Of a DNA stretch of 64,000 nt, positions 25,853 through 34,198 are shown one piece after another. A program made the translations under genes and the position numbers. Each line of letters opens with the position of its first letter. Within the stretch, counting starts at the first letter, position 1. The notes beneath the pieces were generated by a model that was given only the letters and a program-made list of their open reading frames with translations, did not search any database and was not told where the DNA came from. The stretch comes from an uncultured Lachnospiraceae bacterium. GTDB lineage: Bacteria > Bacillota > Clostridia > Lachnospirales > Lachnospiraceae. The DNA is taken from assembly GCA_900550475.1 (NCBI GenBank), contig URSA01000008.1, positions 1 to 64,000 on the forward strand. The letters run 5' to 3'.

Positions 25853-26647
25853 GTGGATATTGCGTCAATAGTGGGATTGGTAGTTTGTTTTGCGATGTTT
25901 CTCGTGGGAGTTGCGACCAGTGGCGGTATTGCTTCACTGCCCAGCTACTGGGATCTCCCTTCCGTTTTGATCACATTCGGAGGAGCCTTTTCCGCTGTTC
26001 TGACATCTGTTTCCGTTCAGGATTTTGTCGGCGGTATCAAGAGCTTTTCCCTTATACTGAAAACCCCTCAGAACAATACGGCTGAGATGATCCGGAATAT
26101 TATCGATCTGTCCAACGTGGCGAGAAAGGAAGGACTTCTGTCCCTGGAGGAGGCAGCCAATGATCTGGAGGATGCCTTCCTGAAAAAGGGAATCCTGCTG
26201 ATCGTGGACGGTACGGATCCAGAGCTTGTGCGCGCGATCATGGAGACCGAGCTGGTCAGCATGGACGACAGACACAAGGCTAGGATCGGCTTTTGGGAGA
26301 ACGTTGGCTCCATGGGACCTGCCTGGGGTATGATCGGTACTCTGGTTGGTCTGGTAAACATGTTGAACAACATGGATGATGCGGCGGCGATCGGTCCCGG
26401 TATGGCGACTGCTCTGATCACCACACTGTACGGCTCCCTGCTTGCCAACATGATCTGTACGCCGGTTGCTAACAAGTTAAAGACCCACAATGCGTTGGAA
26501 ATGATGCAGAAAGAGATTATGATCGAGGGTCTCCTTTCCATTCAGGCAGGAGAGAACCCCCGCGTAATAGAAGAAAAACTGAAGTCCTTTATGGCACCCA
26601 TCGATCGTATGACGGGTAACGAAGACGGAGGTGAAGAGATTGGCTAA
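25853..26647 (+). CDS. motA: Flagellar stator protein MotA
   Basis: A 264-residue, four-helix stator channel subunit. The text LVGLVNMLNNMDDAAAIGPGMATALITTLYGSLLANMI contains the TM3-TM4 ion-pathway region with its conserved proline-glycine. GTG start behind AGAAGGTG. Its 3' end overlaps motB by 8 bp, consistent with coupled translation of the 5:2 stator. Confidence 0.95.
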   Translation: MDIASIVGLVVCFAMFLVGVATSGGIASLPSYWDLPSVLITFGGAFSAVLTSVSVQDFVGGIKSFSLILKTPQNNTAEMIRNIIDLSNVARKEGLLSLEEAANDLEDAFLKKGILLIVDGTDPELVRAIMETELVSMDDRHKARIGFWENVGSMGPAWGMIGTLVGLVNMLNNMDDAAAIGPGMATALITTLYGSLLANMICTPVANKLKTHNALEMMQKEIMIEGLLSIQAGENPRVIEEKLKSFMAPIDRMTGNEDGGEEIG

Positions 26648-27461
26648 GCGCAAGGAAGAAACGCCGCCACCCGGAGCGCCGGCGTGGACAGCGACCTTCG
26701 GCGATCTGATGAATCTGTTACTCTGTTTCTTCGTGCTACTGTTTTCCATGTCCACCATCAGCGCGGACAAGTTTAAGGCTGTTGCGGAATCCTTCAGCCA
26801 GACCTTCTCCATTTTCAGCGGAGGGGCAACCGCCATCGGCGACGGTACACTGATCAGCAACGGCGTCAGCCAGTTGAATGAACTTGACCAGTACATAAAC
26901 AGCACGGGAAAGACGGCGGACAGCGAGGATGACAACGCCGAAAACTTCAACGAGTACGACCAGATGGCAGAGAAGATGGAAAAGGCACAGTGGCAGGCGT
27001 CGGAGCAGCTCGCCGAGAAAGTTACGGAGAGCATCGACGAGAGCGATCTTGCAGGTGCCATTACCATAGATTTCACTTCCCAGTATGTGCAGCTTACCCT
27101 GAAAGGCGCGCTGCTGTTTGATTCGGGAAAGGCTGAAATCAGGGAGGATGCGCTCCCCATTGTGGACAAGATCGGTGTGATCTTAAGCAAGTACGCCAGG
27201 GGCGTGATTGAAATCGAGGGGCATACGGACAACATTCCACAGAACGGAACCAAGTACGCCGACAACAGCGAGTTAAGCTGCGGACGTGCGCTGGCGGTGT
27301 TCAACTATCTGGTGGATACCACGAATCTGGATCCCTCCCGCATCAAGTATTCGGGCAGGGGAGAATATCTGCCGATCGCAGACAATTCCACGGAGGAGGG
27401 CAGGGCAAAGAACCGCCGCGTGGAGATAAGGATATACAATGATCTGAGCAATTACGAATAG
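26640..27461 (+). CDS. motB: Flagellar stator protein MotB (PomB/MotS-like plug region)
   Basis: A 273-residue stator anchor. One membrane helix at about 22-40 contains the ion-binding Asp22 in GDLMNLLLCFFVLLFSMS, and a C-terminal OmpA-like peptidoglycan domain is at about 150-270 (FDSGKAEIREDA; EGHTDNIP). Start TTG 26640 lies 6 bp after GGAGGTG and is preferred to GTG 26631. The LLLCFFVLLFS helix text resembles sodium-type PomB and MotS more than proton-type MotB; this is a similarity remark, not proof. Confidence 0.93.
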   Translation: MAKRKEETPPPGAPAWTATFGDLMNLLLCFFVLLFSMSTISADKFKAVAESFSQTFSIFSGGATAIGDGTLISNGVSQLNELDQYINSTGKTADSEDDNAENFNEYDQMAEKMEKAQWQASEQLAEKVTESIDESDLAGAITIDFTSQYVQLTLKGALLFDSGKAEIREDALPIVDKIGVILSKYARGVIEIEGHTDNIPQNGTKYADNSELSCGRALAVFNYLVDTTNLDPSRIKYSGRGEYLPIADNSTEEGRAKNRRVEIRIYNDLSNYE

Positions 27462-27503
27462 GTTATTCTCAAGAAAGGGCGCGTTCGGCGCAGGTGATTT
27501 ATT

Positions 27504-28010
27504 ATGAAGAAAAATCTGATGTCCATTCTGATACTGGCGCTTTTAGTGGTCAATATCGTCCTGACATCCATTATGATGTTCAGCGTGGTGGGGGCAAACA
27601 AGAGCACCACGGAGCTGGTGAAGAAAATCGCAACCGCGATCAATCTGGAACTGAATCCCGGCGGAAGCGAGACGGAGGTTCCCATCTCCGACATGGTTCC
27701 TTACAATATCGCGGATGCCATGACCGTCATGCTTAAGAGCACGGATGAGAACCAGCATTATATGCAGCTTTCCGTGACCCTGCAGATGAACAAGAAGAAC
27801 AAGGATTACAAGAAATATGCGGAGACGCTTTCCACGAATGAGCAGGTCATCAAGGGCTGCATCAATGAGGTGATTTCCTCCCATACGCTGGAGGAAGTCC
27901 AGAACGATATGGACAGCCTCCGCAGCGAGATTCTGACGCGGATACAGCGTGAATACAACAATTCCGAGTTCATCTACAAAGTCGTATTCAGCGACGTGAA
28001 GGCATACTGA
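27504..28010 (+). CDS. fliL: Flagellar basal body-associated protein FliL
   Basis: A 168-residue single-pass protein: N-terminal membrane helix at about 5-27, then a stomatin-like extracellular domain with the ALL-beta pattern and ending LTRIQREYNNSEFIYKVVFSDVKAY. FliL rings around the MotB plug helix and supports stator activity. The place after motB and before fliM is the usual one. Confidence 0.85.
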   Translation: MKKNLMSILILALLVVNIVLTSIMMFSVVGANKSTTELVKKIATAINLELNPGGSETEVPISDMVPYNIADAMTVMLKSTDENQHYMQLSVTLQMNKKNKDYKKYAETLSTNEQVIKGCINEVISSHTLEEVQNDMDSLRSEILTRIQREYNNSEFIYKVVFSDVKAY

Positions 28011-28044
28011 TGAGAGGATGTTTTAGGATGGGAGGTGAGCCGGA

Positions 28045-29025
28045 ATGGGCGAGGTATTGTCCCAAAGCGAAATAGACAATCTGCTCGCGGCACTTTCAAC
28101 CGGCGAGCTGGATGTAGACCAGATGCAGGACAACGGGGACAAACAGGTCAAGGACTACGATTTCCACAGACCCGCCAAGTTCTCCAAGGAACACCTGCGA
28201 ACGCTGGAAATTATATTTGAACATTACGGACGTCTGATTTCCACCAATCTTCCGGTTTATCTGCGGAAGAATGTGCAGGTCAGTGTGGCGAGCTCCGAGA
28301 CGGTTACCTTTTCGGAGTTTACGAACGCTCTTTCCAACCCGGTGATTCTGGGGATCATCACATTTGCCCCGCTTGCCGGAAATATTATTATCGATATGTC
28401 AACCAACCTTGGCTATGCCATGATCGACCGTATGCTCGGGGGACCGGGAGAACCGCTTGAAAAGAGCAGGGATTTTTCCGAGATCGAGCTGGCGATCATA
28501 GAAAAGATGCTGATTGTGTGCATGCAGCTCATGCGGGAGCCTTGGAAGAATGTGCTTGACATCAACCCCGTGCTTGACAGGGTGGAGACCAATCCCCAGT
28601 TTGCACAGATCATCTCGCCCGGCGACATGGTTGCAATCGTGACGCTCAATGTTAAGATCGGCGAGGTACAGGGATTTATGAACATATGTCTTCCTTATTT
28701 CACACTGGAAGATATTATGGATAAATTGAACACAAGATACTGGTATGCCAACATGCAGGAGCGGAAGGACGAAGACTACGAGGAACATATCGAGTCCCTG
28801 ATCCGCAGAGTGGACATACCGATCAAGGCAGTTTTGGGCAAGAGCGTGATTTCCGTCAACGATTTTGCAAATCTGCAGGTCGGAGATGTGATCCGGCTGG
28901 ATTCCCATGTGGACAGCGAATTGTCCGTGTATGTGGGGAATATTAGAAAATTCACGGCATTACCTGGTGCGAGCAAGGACAATTATGCAGTCAGAGTGAC
29001 CACGGTAATCAGAGAGGGGGAGTAG
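28045..29025 (+). CDS. fliM: Flagellar motor switch protein FliM
   Basis: A 326-residue C-ring protein. N-terminal LSQSEIDNLLAAL binds phosphorylated CheY; the CheC/CheX-like middle domain and the C-terminal SpoA domain (QVGDVIRLD and VYVGNIRKFTA at about 265-300) follow. Full length. Ends 3 bp before fliY. Confidence 0.96.
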   Translation: MGEVLSQSEIDNLLAALSTGELDVDQMQDNGDKQVKDYDFHRPAKFSKEHLRTLEIIFEHYGRLISTNLPVYLRKNVQVSVASSETVTFSEFTNALSNPVILGIITFAPLAGNIIIDMSTNLGYAMIDRMLGGPGEPLEKSRDFSEIELAIIEKMLIVCMQLMREPWKNVLDINPVLDRVETNPQFAQIISPGDMVAIVTLNVKIGEVQGFMNICLPYFTLEDIMDKLNTRYWYANMQERKDEDYEEHIESLIRRVDIPIKAVLGKSVISVNDFANLQVGDVIRLDSHVDSELSVYVGNIRKFTALPGASKDNYAVRVTTVIREGE

Positions 29026-29028
29026 GAC

Positions 29029-30294
29029 ATGGATAGCGGCATGTTGTCCCAGGATGAAATAAATGCGCTGTTGAACGGCATGGATCTGTCGGACAGCGGC
29101 AAGGATGAACCGAAAAAGAAGTCCGATCCGGCACCAATTGATGAGAGCCTTCTTACGGATGTGGAGAAGGACGCCATCGGCGAGGTTGCCAACATCAGCA
29201 TGGGCTCGTCGGCCACGACGCTGTACTCACTGGTAAACAGAAAAGTAAACATTACAACACCGGTGGTTACACTGGCAAACTGGAATACGGTGCTGGGAGA
29301 TTACGAAAAGCCCTGTGTATTCATCCAGATCAAGTATACAAAGGGACTGGACGGAACCAATATCCTGGTTTTGAAGGAGCATGATGTAAAGGTCATCACA
29401 GACCTGATGATGGGAGGCGACGGTACCAACACAGACGGTGAGCTTGGCGAGATGCACTTGAGTGCCATCTCCGAGGCAATGAACCAGATGATGGGATCCG
29501 CGTCGACTTCTCTTTCCACCATGCTTGGCAAGCTGATCGATATCAGCCCGCCAGAGGCAAGCCTTCTGGATCTGACGGCTTACCATGACGGAAAAGATAT
29601 CTCGCCGTTTTTGGGCGGCACCTTTGTAAAGATTGCATTCCGCATGCAGGTGGATGATCTTGTGGACAGCACGATCATGCAGCTGTATCCGATCGAATTT
29701 GCCAAGACCATCGTGGAAACCTTTATGAATCATCAGATGGAGGAGAATGCGGCAAACCAGCCGGCACCTCAGCCCGCGCAGCCGGAAGCGCCGGCAGCCC
29801 AGCAGCCCGCTGTGGCAGCACAGCCGATGATGGGACAGCCCATGGCGGGGCAGCCTATGATGGGTCAGCCCATGATGGGACAACCGATGATGGGGCAGCC
29901 GATGATGAATCCTATGTACGGCGCGGCTTCCATGATGGGAATGCAGGGTGCGCAGCCGGCGATGTTTACGCCGCCGCAGGCAGCTACACCTCAACAGAAC
30001 GTTAATATTCAGCCGGCTCAGTTCCAGACCTTTGGGGGCAATTTCAATCCAACGGTTTCACAGGAAAACATCGGATTGATCATGGATGTGCCTCTGGAAG
30101 TGACGGTAGAGCTTGGCAGAACCACTAAGTCGATCGCTGAAATACTTGATTTTGCACCGGGGACGATTATAGAACTTGACCGCATAGCAGGCGAACCGAT
30201 AGATGTACTGGTAAACGGAAAATTTGTCGCCAAGGGCGAGGTGGTTGTGATCGAAGAGAGCTTCGGTATCCGTGTAACGGAAATTATCAAGTAA
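29029..30294 (+). CDS. fliY: Flagellar motor switch phosphatase FliY
   Basis: A 421-residue fusion of a CheY-P phosphatase (CheC-like) and a FliN-like C-ring domain. A CheY-binding start MLSQDEINALLNGM is followed by the CheC-type motif EVANISMGSSATTL and a second motif EAMNQMMGSASTSL. A long Pro/Gln/Met linker (about 243-330) with six QPMMG-type repeats leads to the FliN/SpoA domain (about 345-421; VTVELGRTTKSIAEILDF). It replaces fliN, as in Bacillus. Confidence 0.95.
   Translation: MDSGMLSQDEINALLNGMDLSDSGKDEPKKKSDPAPIDESLLTDVEKDAIGEVANISMGSSATTLYSLVNRKVNITTPVVTLANWNTVLGDYEKPCVFIQIKYTKGLDGTNILVLKEHDVKVITDLMMGGDGTNTDGELGEMHLSAISEAMNQMMGSASTSLSTMLGKLIDISPPEASLLDLTAYHDGKDISPFLGGTFVKIAFRMQVDDLVDSTIMQLYPIEFAKTIVETFMNHQMEENAANQPAPQPAQPEAPAAQQPAVAAQPMMGQPMAGQPMMGQPMMGQPMMGQPMMNPMYGAASMMGMQGAQPAMFTPPQAATPQQNVNIQPAQFQTFGGNFNPTVSQENIGLIMDVPLEVTVELGRTTKSIAEILDFAPGTIIELDRIAGEPIDVLVNGKFVAKGEVVVIEESFGIRVTEIIK
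29821..29910 (+). repeat. 15-bp tandem repeat encoding QPMMG in the FliY linker
   Basis: Six tandem 15-bp units spell QPMMG, QPMAG, QPMMG, QPMMG, QPMMG and QPMMN. Codon use varies slightly between units (CAG or CAA; CCG, CCC or CCT), so the array is not brand new. It lies in the disordered linker between the phosphatase and FliN domains. Confidence 0.85.
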
Positions 30295-30328
30295 ATCATT
30301 ATGAGAGCGAATAAGGAGTGAAGAAGAT

Positions 30329-30691
30329 ATGGCAAAGAATATTTTAATCTGTGACGATGCAGCGTTTATGCGTATGATGATCAAGGACATCCTGACCAAG
30401 AACGGCTACAATGTTGTAGGAGAGGCAGAGAACGGCGCAAAGGGCGTGGAGAAGTACAATGAACTGCATCCGGATCTGGTGCTGATGGACATTACCATGC
30501 CGGAGATGGACGGTATCGCAGCCCTCAAGGGAATCAAGCAGCTTGATCCCAACGCGCTTGTGATCATGTGCTCCGCAATGGGTCAGCAGGCAATGGTAAT
30601 CGAGTCCATTCAGGCAGGCGCCAAGGACTTTATCGTAAAACCTTTCCAGGCGGATCGAGTGCTGGAGGCAGTAAAGAAGGTAGTCGGCTAA
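30329..30691 (+). CDS. cheY: Chemotaxis response regulator CheY
   Basis: A 120-residue single-domain receiver. The acidic pair Asp9/Asp10 (ICDD), phospho-acceptor Asp54 in LMDITMP, the Ser/Thr position in IMCSAMGQ and Lys103 in FIVKPF are all present. It transmits receptor signals from CheA to FliM and FliY. The position between fliY and fliO is that of B. subtilis cheY. Its stop overlaps the fliO ATG (TAATG). Confidence 0.95.
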   Translation: MAKNILICDDAAFMRMMIKDILTKNGYNVVGEAENGAKGVEKYNELHPDLVLMDITMPEMDGIAALKGIKQLDPNALVIMCSAMGQQAMVIESIQAGAKDFIVKPFQADRVLEAVKKVVG

Positions 30692-31083
30692 TGTTGTTGA
30701 CCGTGTATGACCCGGCGGACGGCTTTGCACAACTGATTACGGTATTGCTTATTTTTGTGTTCGTGCTGGGGCTTACCTGGTATGTGACCAGATGGATCGC
30801 CAGGTACCAGCGTGGACAGAAGCACGGGAGCAATGTGAATATTGTGGAGTCTTTTCCTGCGGGGAACGGCAAGTACATACAGATCGTAAAGATCGGTGAG
30901 ACGTACTTCGCAATCGCTGCATGCAAGGATACAGTAACTCTGCTGGGTGAGATTTCCGCAGATCAGCTCCATTACGCCGAGGAAGGAAAAGCGGAGAGCG
31001 TCTCTTTTAAGGATTTATTCCGCAAGGCGGGCTCTGCCTACAAGAACGGCGGACAGGACGATAACGCATCAAAGGAAGAGTAA
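30691..31083 (+). CDS. fliO: Flagellar export-gate assembly factor FliO/FliZ
   Basis: A 130-residue protein with one membrane helix at about 16-36 (LITVLLIFVFVLGLTWYVTRWI) and a cytoplasmic FliO domain (VNIVESFPAGNGKYIQIVKIGETYFAIA). The ATG 30691 overlaps the cheY stop; longer in-frame starts lie within cheY and are not credible. FliO stabilises FliP during gate assembly; fliP follows after 2 bp. Confidence 0.88.
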   Translation: MLLTVYDPADGFAQLITVLLIFVFVLGLTWYVTRWIARYQRGQKHGSNVNIVESFPAGNGKYIQIVKIGETYFAIAACKDTVTLLGEISADQLHYAEEGKAESVSFKDLFRKAGSAYKNGGQDDNASKEE

Positions 31084-31085
31084 GC

Positions 31086-31961
31086 GTGAGAGAACACAAG
31101 AGAGCTTTCGGATGGAAAACATGGATAAAAGGAATATGCCTGCTGGTTACGGTAGGCATATTGTGTGTTATGCCCGTACAGGCGGTTCATGCCACGTCCG
31201 ATACGGGGCTGACCGGAGAGAACGGAACTTCCACAGTGATTGCGGAGCCGGGCTCGGCGGAAACCTCCGATGATCTGAACCAACTGAATATCGCCAATCG
31301 CGTTTCCATCCAGTATGAAGGCGGAAACGGTACGCTGAATGCGTCGCTCAGAATCCTTTTGATCCTGACGCTTATTGCGGTTGCGCCGATTCTGATCCTC
31401 TGCATGACGTCCTTCACAAGGATCATCATTGTGCTTCATTTTACAAGATCGGCGCTCAACACCCAAACGGCACCGCCCAATCAGATTCTGATAGGGTTGG
31501 CGCTGTTTCTCACTTTTTTTATTATGACGCCCACATTTTCAAGCATCTACAATCAGGCGTACCTGCCCTTTGAGGCGGGAGAGCTTTCGGAGGAGGAAGC
31601 CCTGACGGCAGCGGTGCAGCCGCTGCGTGAGTTCATGTACGGGCAGACCCAGTCGAAGGATGTGGAGCTTTTTATGGGAATTGCGCGGCTTGAGTGGAAC
31701 GGGGAGCTGGCGGATATCCCGTTGACGGTTCTGGTGCCGAGTTTTATGATCAGTGAGTTAAGACAAGCGTTTTTCATGGGATTTTTGATTTATATCCCGT
31801 TTATTATCATTGACATGGTGGTGGCATCCACCCTGATGAGTATGGGTATGATGATGCTGCCGCCCACTACTATCTCCATGCCGTTTAAAATTCTGTTGTT
31901 TGTCATGGCGGACGGATGGAGTCTGGTGATCGGTGTGTTGGTGAAAACCTTCAACATCTAG
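31086..31961 (+). CDS. fliP: Flagellar export gate protein FliP
   Basis: A 291-residue membrane protein, core of the type III export gate (FliP5-FliQ4-FliR1). A cleavable signal peptide is suggested by the basic start and AVHA at about 35. Conserved text includes TSFTRIIIVLHFTRSALNTQTAPPNQILIGLALFLTFF and the C-terminal MSMGMMMLPPTTISMPFKILLF. GTG start. Confidence 0.96.
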   Translation: MREHKRAFGWKTWIKGICLLVTVGILCVMPVQAVHATSDTGLTGENGTSTVIAEPGSAETSDDLNQLNIANRVSIQYEGGNGTLNASLRILLILTLIAVAPILILCMTSFTRIIIVLHFTRSALNTQTAPPNQILIGLALFLTFFIMTPTFSSIYNQAYLPFEAGELSEEEALTAAVQPLREFMYGQTQSKDVELFMGIARLEWNGELADIPLTVLVPSFMISELRQAFFMGFLIYIPFIIIDMVVASTLMSMGMMMLPPTTISMPFKILLFVMADGWSLVIGVLVKTFNI

Positions 31962-31988
31962 CAGCAAAAATCGGAACAGGAGGAGCGG

Positions 31989-32261
31989 ATGAACGTTGAA
32001 ATCGTATCGGAAATAACAAATAAGGCACTTTATCTTGTGATCAAGATTTCCATGCCGCTGCTTTTGGTGTCTCTGATCGTGGGACTGTTGATCAGTATTT
32101 TCCAGACGGTGACCTCAATTCAGGAGCAGACGCTTACTTTTGTGCCGAAGATCATCTGTGTGTTTCTGGCGCTGATGCTGTTGGGACATTGGATAATGAA
32201 CCAGCTTATCGAGTATATGACGGATCTCTGGCTGAATGTCAACAATTATCTGAACCTTTAG
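31989..32261 (+). CDS. fliQ: Flagellar export gate protein FliQ
   Basis: A 90-residue, two-helix membrane protein. Residues about 15-40 and 52-75 are the helices; QTVTSIQEQTLTFVPKI between them is the family motif. The ribosome site is AGGAGGAG. Standard length and position between fliP and fliR. Confidence 0.95.
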   Translation: MNVEIVSEITNKALYLVIKISMPLLLVSLIVGLLISIFQTVTSIQEQTLTFVPKIICVFLALMLLGHWIMNQLIEYMTDLWLNVNNYLNL

Positions 32262-32276
32262 CAGGGGGAGAAGAGT

Positions 32277-33059
32277 ATGCTTGATTTGTCTTTTTCCTTT
32301 TTGGATCTGGAATATTTCCTGCTGATTCTGGTAAGGGTGTCGTGCTTTGTGTTCATTGCTCCGTTTTTCAGCATGAACAATACGCCCCGGATGGTCAGGA
32401 TCGCAATAGCGTTTTTTACCGCGATGCTTCTTTACAGTACATTGACACCCGCACAGGGCGTCGTATACAACACGGTGGAGGCATACGCGCTGATTGTGGT
32501 AAAAGAGGCGGTAACGGGGCTGCTGATCGGCTTTTCTGCCAATATCTGTACCGCCATTGTCAGTTTTGCAGGGGCGGTGGTGGACATGGAAACCGGTCTG
32601 TCCATGGTGACGCTGATGGATCCCACCAGCAGGGAACAGACCAGTATCACCGGTGTGCTTTACCAGTATGTGATTATGATGATGCTGCTGGCAAGCGGTA
32701 TGTACCGTTATCTGCTGGGGGCGCTGGCGGACAGCTTTCTGCTGATTCCGGTAAACGGCGCCGTAATTAAGGGCGAGAATCTGGCTGCCGCCATCACCTC
32801 TTTTCTGGGTGACTACATTACCATCGGATTCCGGATCTGTCTTCCCGTGTTCTGCACCATGATACTGCTGAATGCGGTGCTGGGCGTGCTGGCAAAGGTG
32901 GCACCGCAGCTCAATATGTTTGCGGTGGGCATCCAGCTCAAGGTTCTGGTGGGACTCGGCGTGCTTTTTTTGTCCTGCGGCATGCTTTCCGGCGCTGCAA
33001 GCTTCATTTTTACGGAGATCAAGAAGGTGACGGTCACATTTGTGGAGGGTATGATGTGA
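32277..33059 (+). CDS. fliR: Flagellar export gate protein FliR
   Basis: A 260-residue polytopic protein that caps the FliPQR gate. About six hydrophobic segments are visible, with RVSCFVFIAPFFSMNNTPRMVRI near the N-terminus and ALNVFAVGIQ-type text (QLNMFAVGIQLKVLVGL) near 210. Its 3' end overlaps the flhB GTG by 4 bp. Confidence 0.94.
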   Translation: MLDLSFSFLDLEYFLLILVRVSCFVFIAPFFSMNNTPRMVRIAIAFFTAMLLYSTLTPAQGVVYNTVEAYALIVVKEAVTGLLIGFSANICTAIVSFAGAVVDMETGLSMVTLMDPTSREQTSITGVLYQYVIMMMLLASGMYRYLLGALADSFLLIPVNGAVIKGENLAAAITSFLGDYITIGFRICLPVFCTMILLNAVLGVLAKVAPQLNMFAVGIQLKVLVGLGVLFLSCGMLSGAASFIFTEIKKVTVTFVEGMM

Positions 33060-34168
33060 GCTTGAAATATAATCTGCAGTTCTTTGCTGCAGATGGTCCC
33101 GGCGGAGAAAAGACGGAGCCGGCAACAGAAAAAAAGCTGTCGGATGCCCGGAAAGAAGGACAGGTTGCCAAGAGCCGGGAGGTCGGAAACGCACTGGGGC
33201 TTCTGGGAATGTTTGCAATATTGAAATTCTGGGTGGGAAACATGGCGAACAGCCTTCTGTCCCTGTTTTCCCAGATCTACGACGGCATCCCGGAGGCATC
33301 CATGAACTGGAGCGGGTATCTGCCCCAGAAAAGCATGCTGTATGTATACCGGCAGATTCTGTTAAAAGTGCTGTTGATTGTGGGACCTGTGTTTGCAATC
33401 GCATTTCTTCTGGCTTTTCTGGGTGATGTGGTGCAGGTCAAGTGGAAGGTCACCACGAAACCGCTGCAGCCCAAGTTTAATAAACTGAATCCTATCAGCG
33501 GCTTCAAGCGGATTTTTTCCGTAAACTCCCTGATGGAGCTTCTGAAGGCAATTTTGAAGATCCTCCTGATCGGATATGTGGCGTTCCGCTATCTGAAGGA
33601 CAAGTGGCCGTACCTTTACATGCTGTACGATATCTCGCTCATGCAGGCGATCCAGTTGATCTGGCAGCTTGTCACGGAGCTTGGGCTGCAGGTTTCCGTG
33701 GTCTATGTGGTCATTGCGGCGGCGGACTATATTTACCAGAAGGTGAAGTTCTCCCGGGATATGAGAATGACCAAGCAGGAAGTAAAGGATGAGTACAAGC
33801 AGCAGGAAGGTGATCCGCAGGTCAAGGGAAAGATCCGGCAGAAGATGCAGGAGGTCTCCAGACGGCGTATGATGCAGAACCTTCCGCAGGCGGATGTGGT
33901 CATTACGAACCCGACCCATTATGCCGTTGCCATCAAGTATGATCCCATGGTGGCGGACGCCCCCATTGTGGTGGCGAAGGGCGAGGATTATCTGGCGAGA
34001 AAGATCAAGGAAGTGGCAAAGGAAAATAGCATTGAAATTGTGGAGAACAAGCCGCTTGCCAGAATGTTGTATGCCAATGTGGATGTGGGGGCAGTGGTTC
34101 CCCCGGAGCTTTATCAGGCGGTGGCGGAGGTGCTTGCCTTTGTGTACCACCTGAAAGGAAAAATATAA
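33056..34168 (+). CDS. flhB: Flagellar export switch protein FlhB
   Basis: A 370-residue protein with four membrane helices and a self-cleaving cytoplasmic domain. The N-terminal EKTEPATEKKLSDARKEGQVAKS and the autocleavage motif NPTH (in VVITNPTHYAVAIKYDP, about 282-285) are intact, so substrate-specificity switching with FliK should be normal. GTG start overlapping fliR. Confidence 0.96.
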   Translation: MSLKYNLQFFAADGPGGEKTEPATEKKLSDARKEGQVAKSREVGNALGLLGMFAILKFWVGNMANSLLSLFSQIYDGIPEASMNWSGYLPQKSMLYVYRQILLKVLLIVGPVFAIAFLLAFLGDVVQVKWKVTTKPLQPKFNKLNPISGFKRIFSVNSLMELLKAILKILLIGYVAFRYLKDKWPYLYMLYDISLMQAIQLIWQLVTELGLQVSVVYVVIAAADYIYQKVKFSRDMRMTKQEVKDEYKQQEGDPQVKGKIRQKMQEVSRRRMMQNLPQADVVITNPTHYAVAIKYDPMVADAPIVVAKGEDYLARKIKEVAKENSIEIVENKPLARMLYANVDVGAVVPPELYQAVAEVLAFVYHLKGKI

Positions 34169-34198
34169 GAAATAAACGAAGGATAGGAGGTGAGGAAT

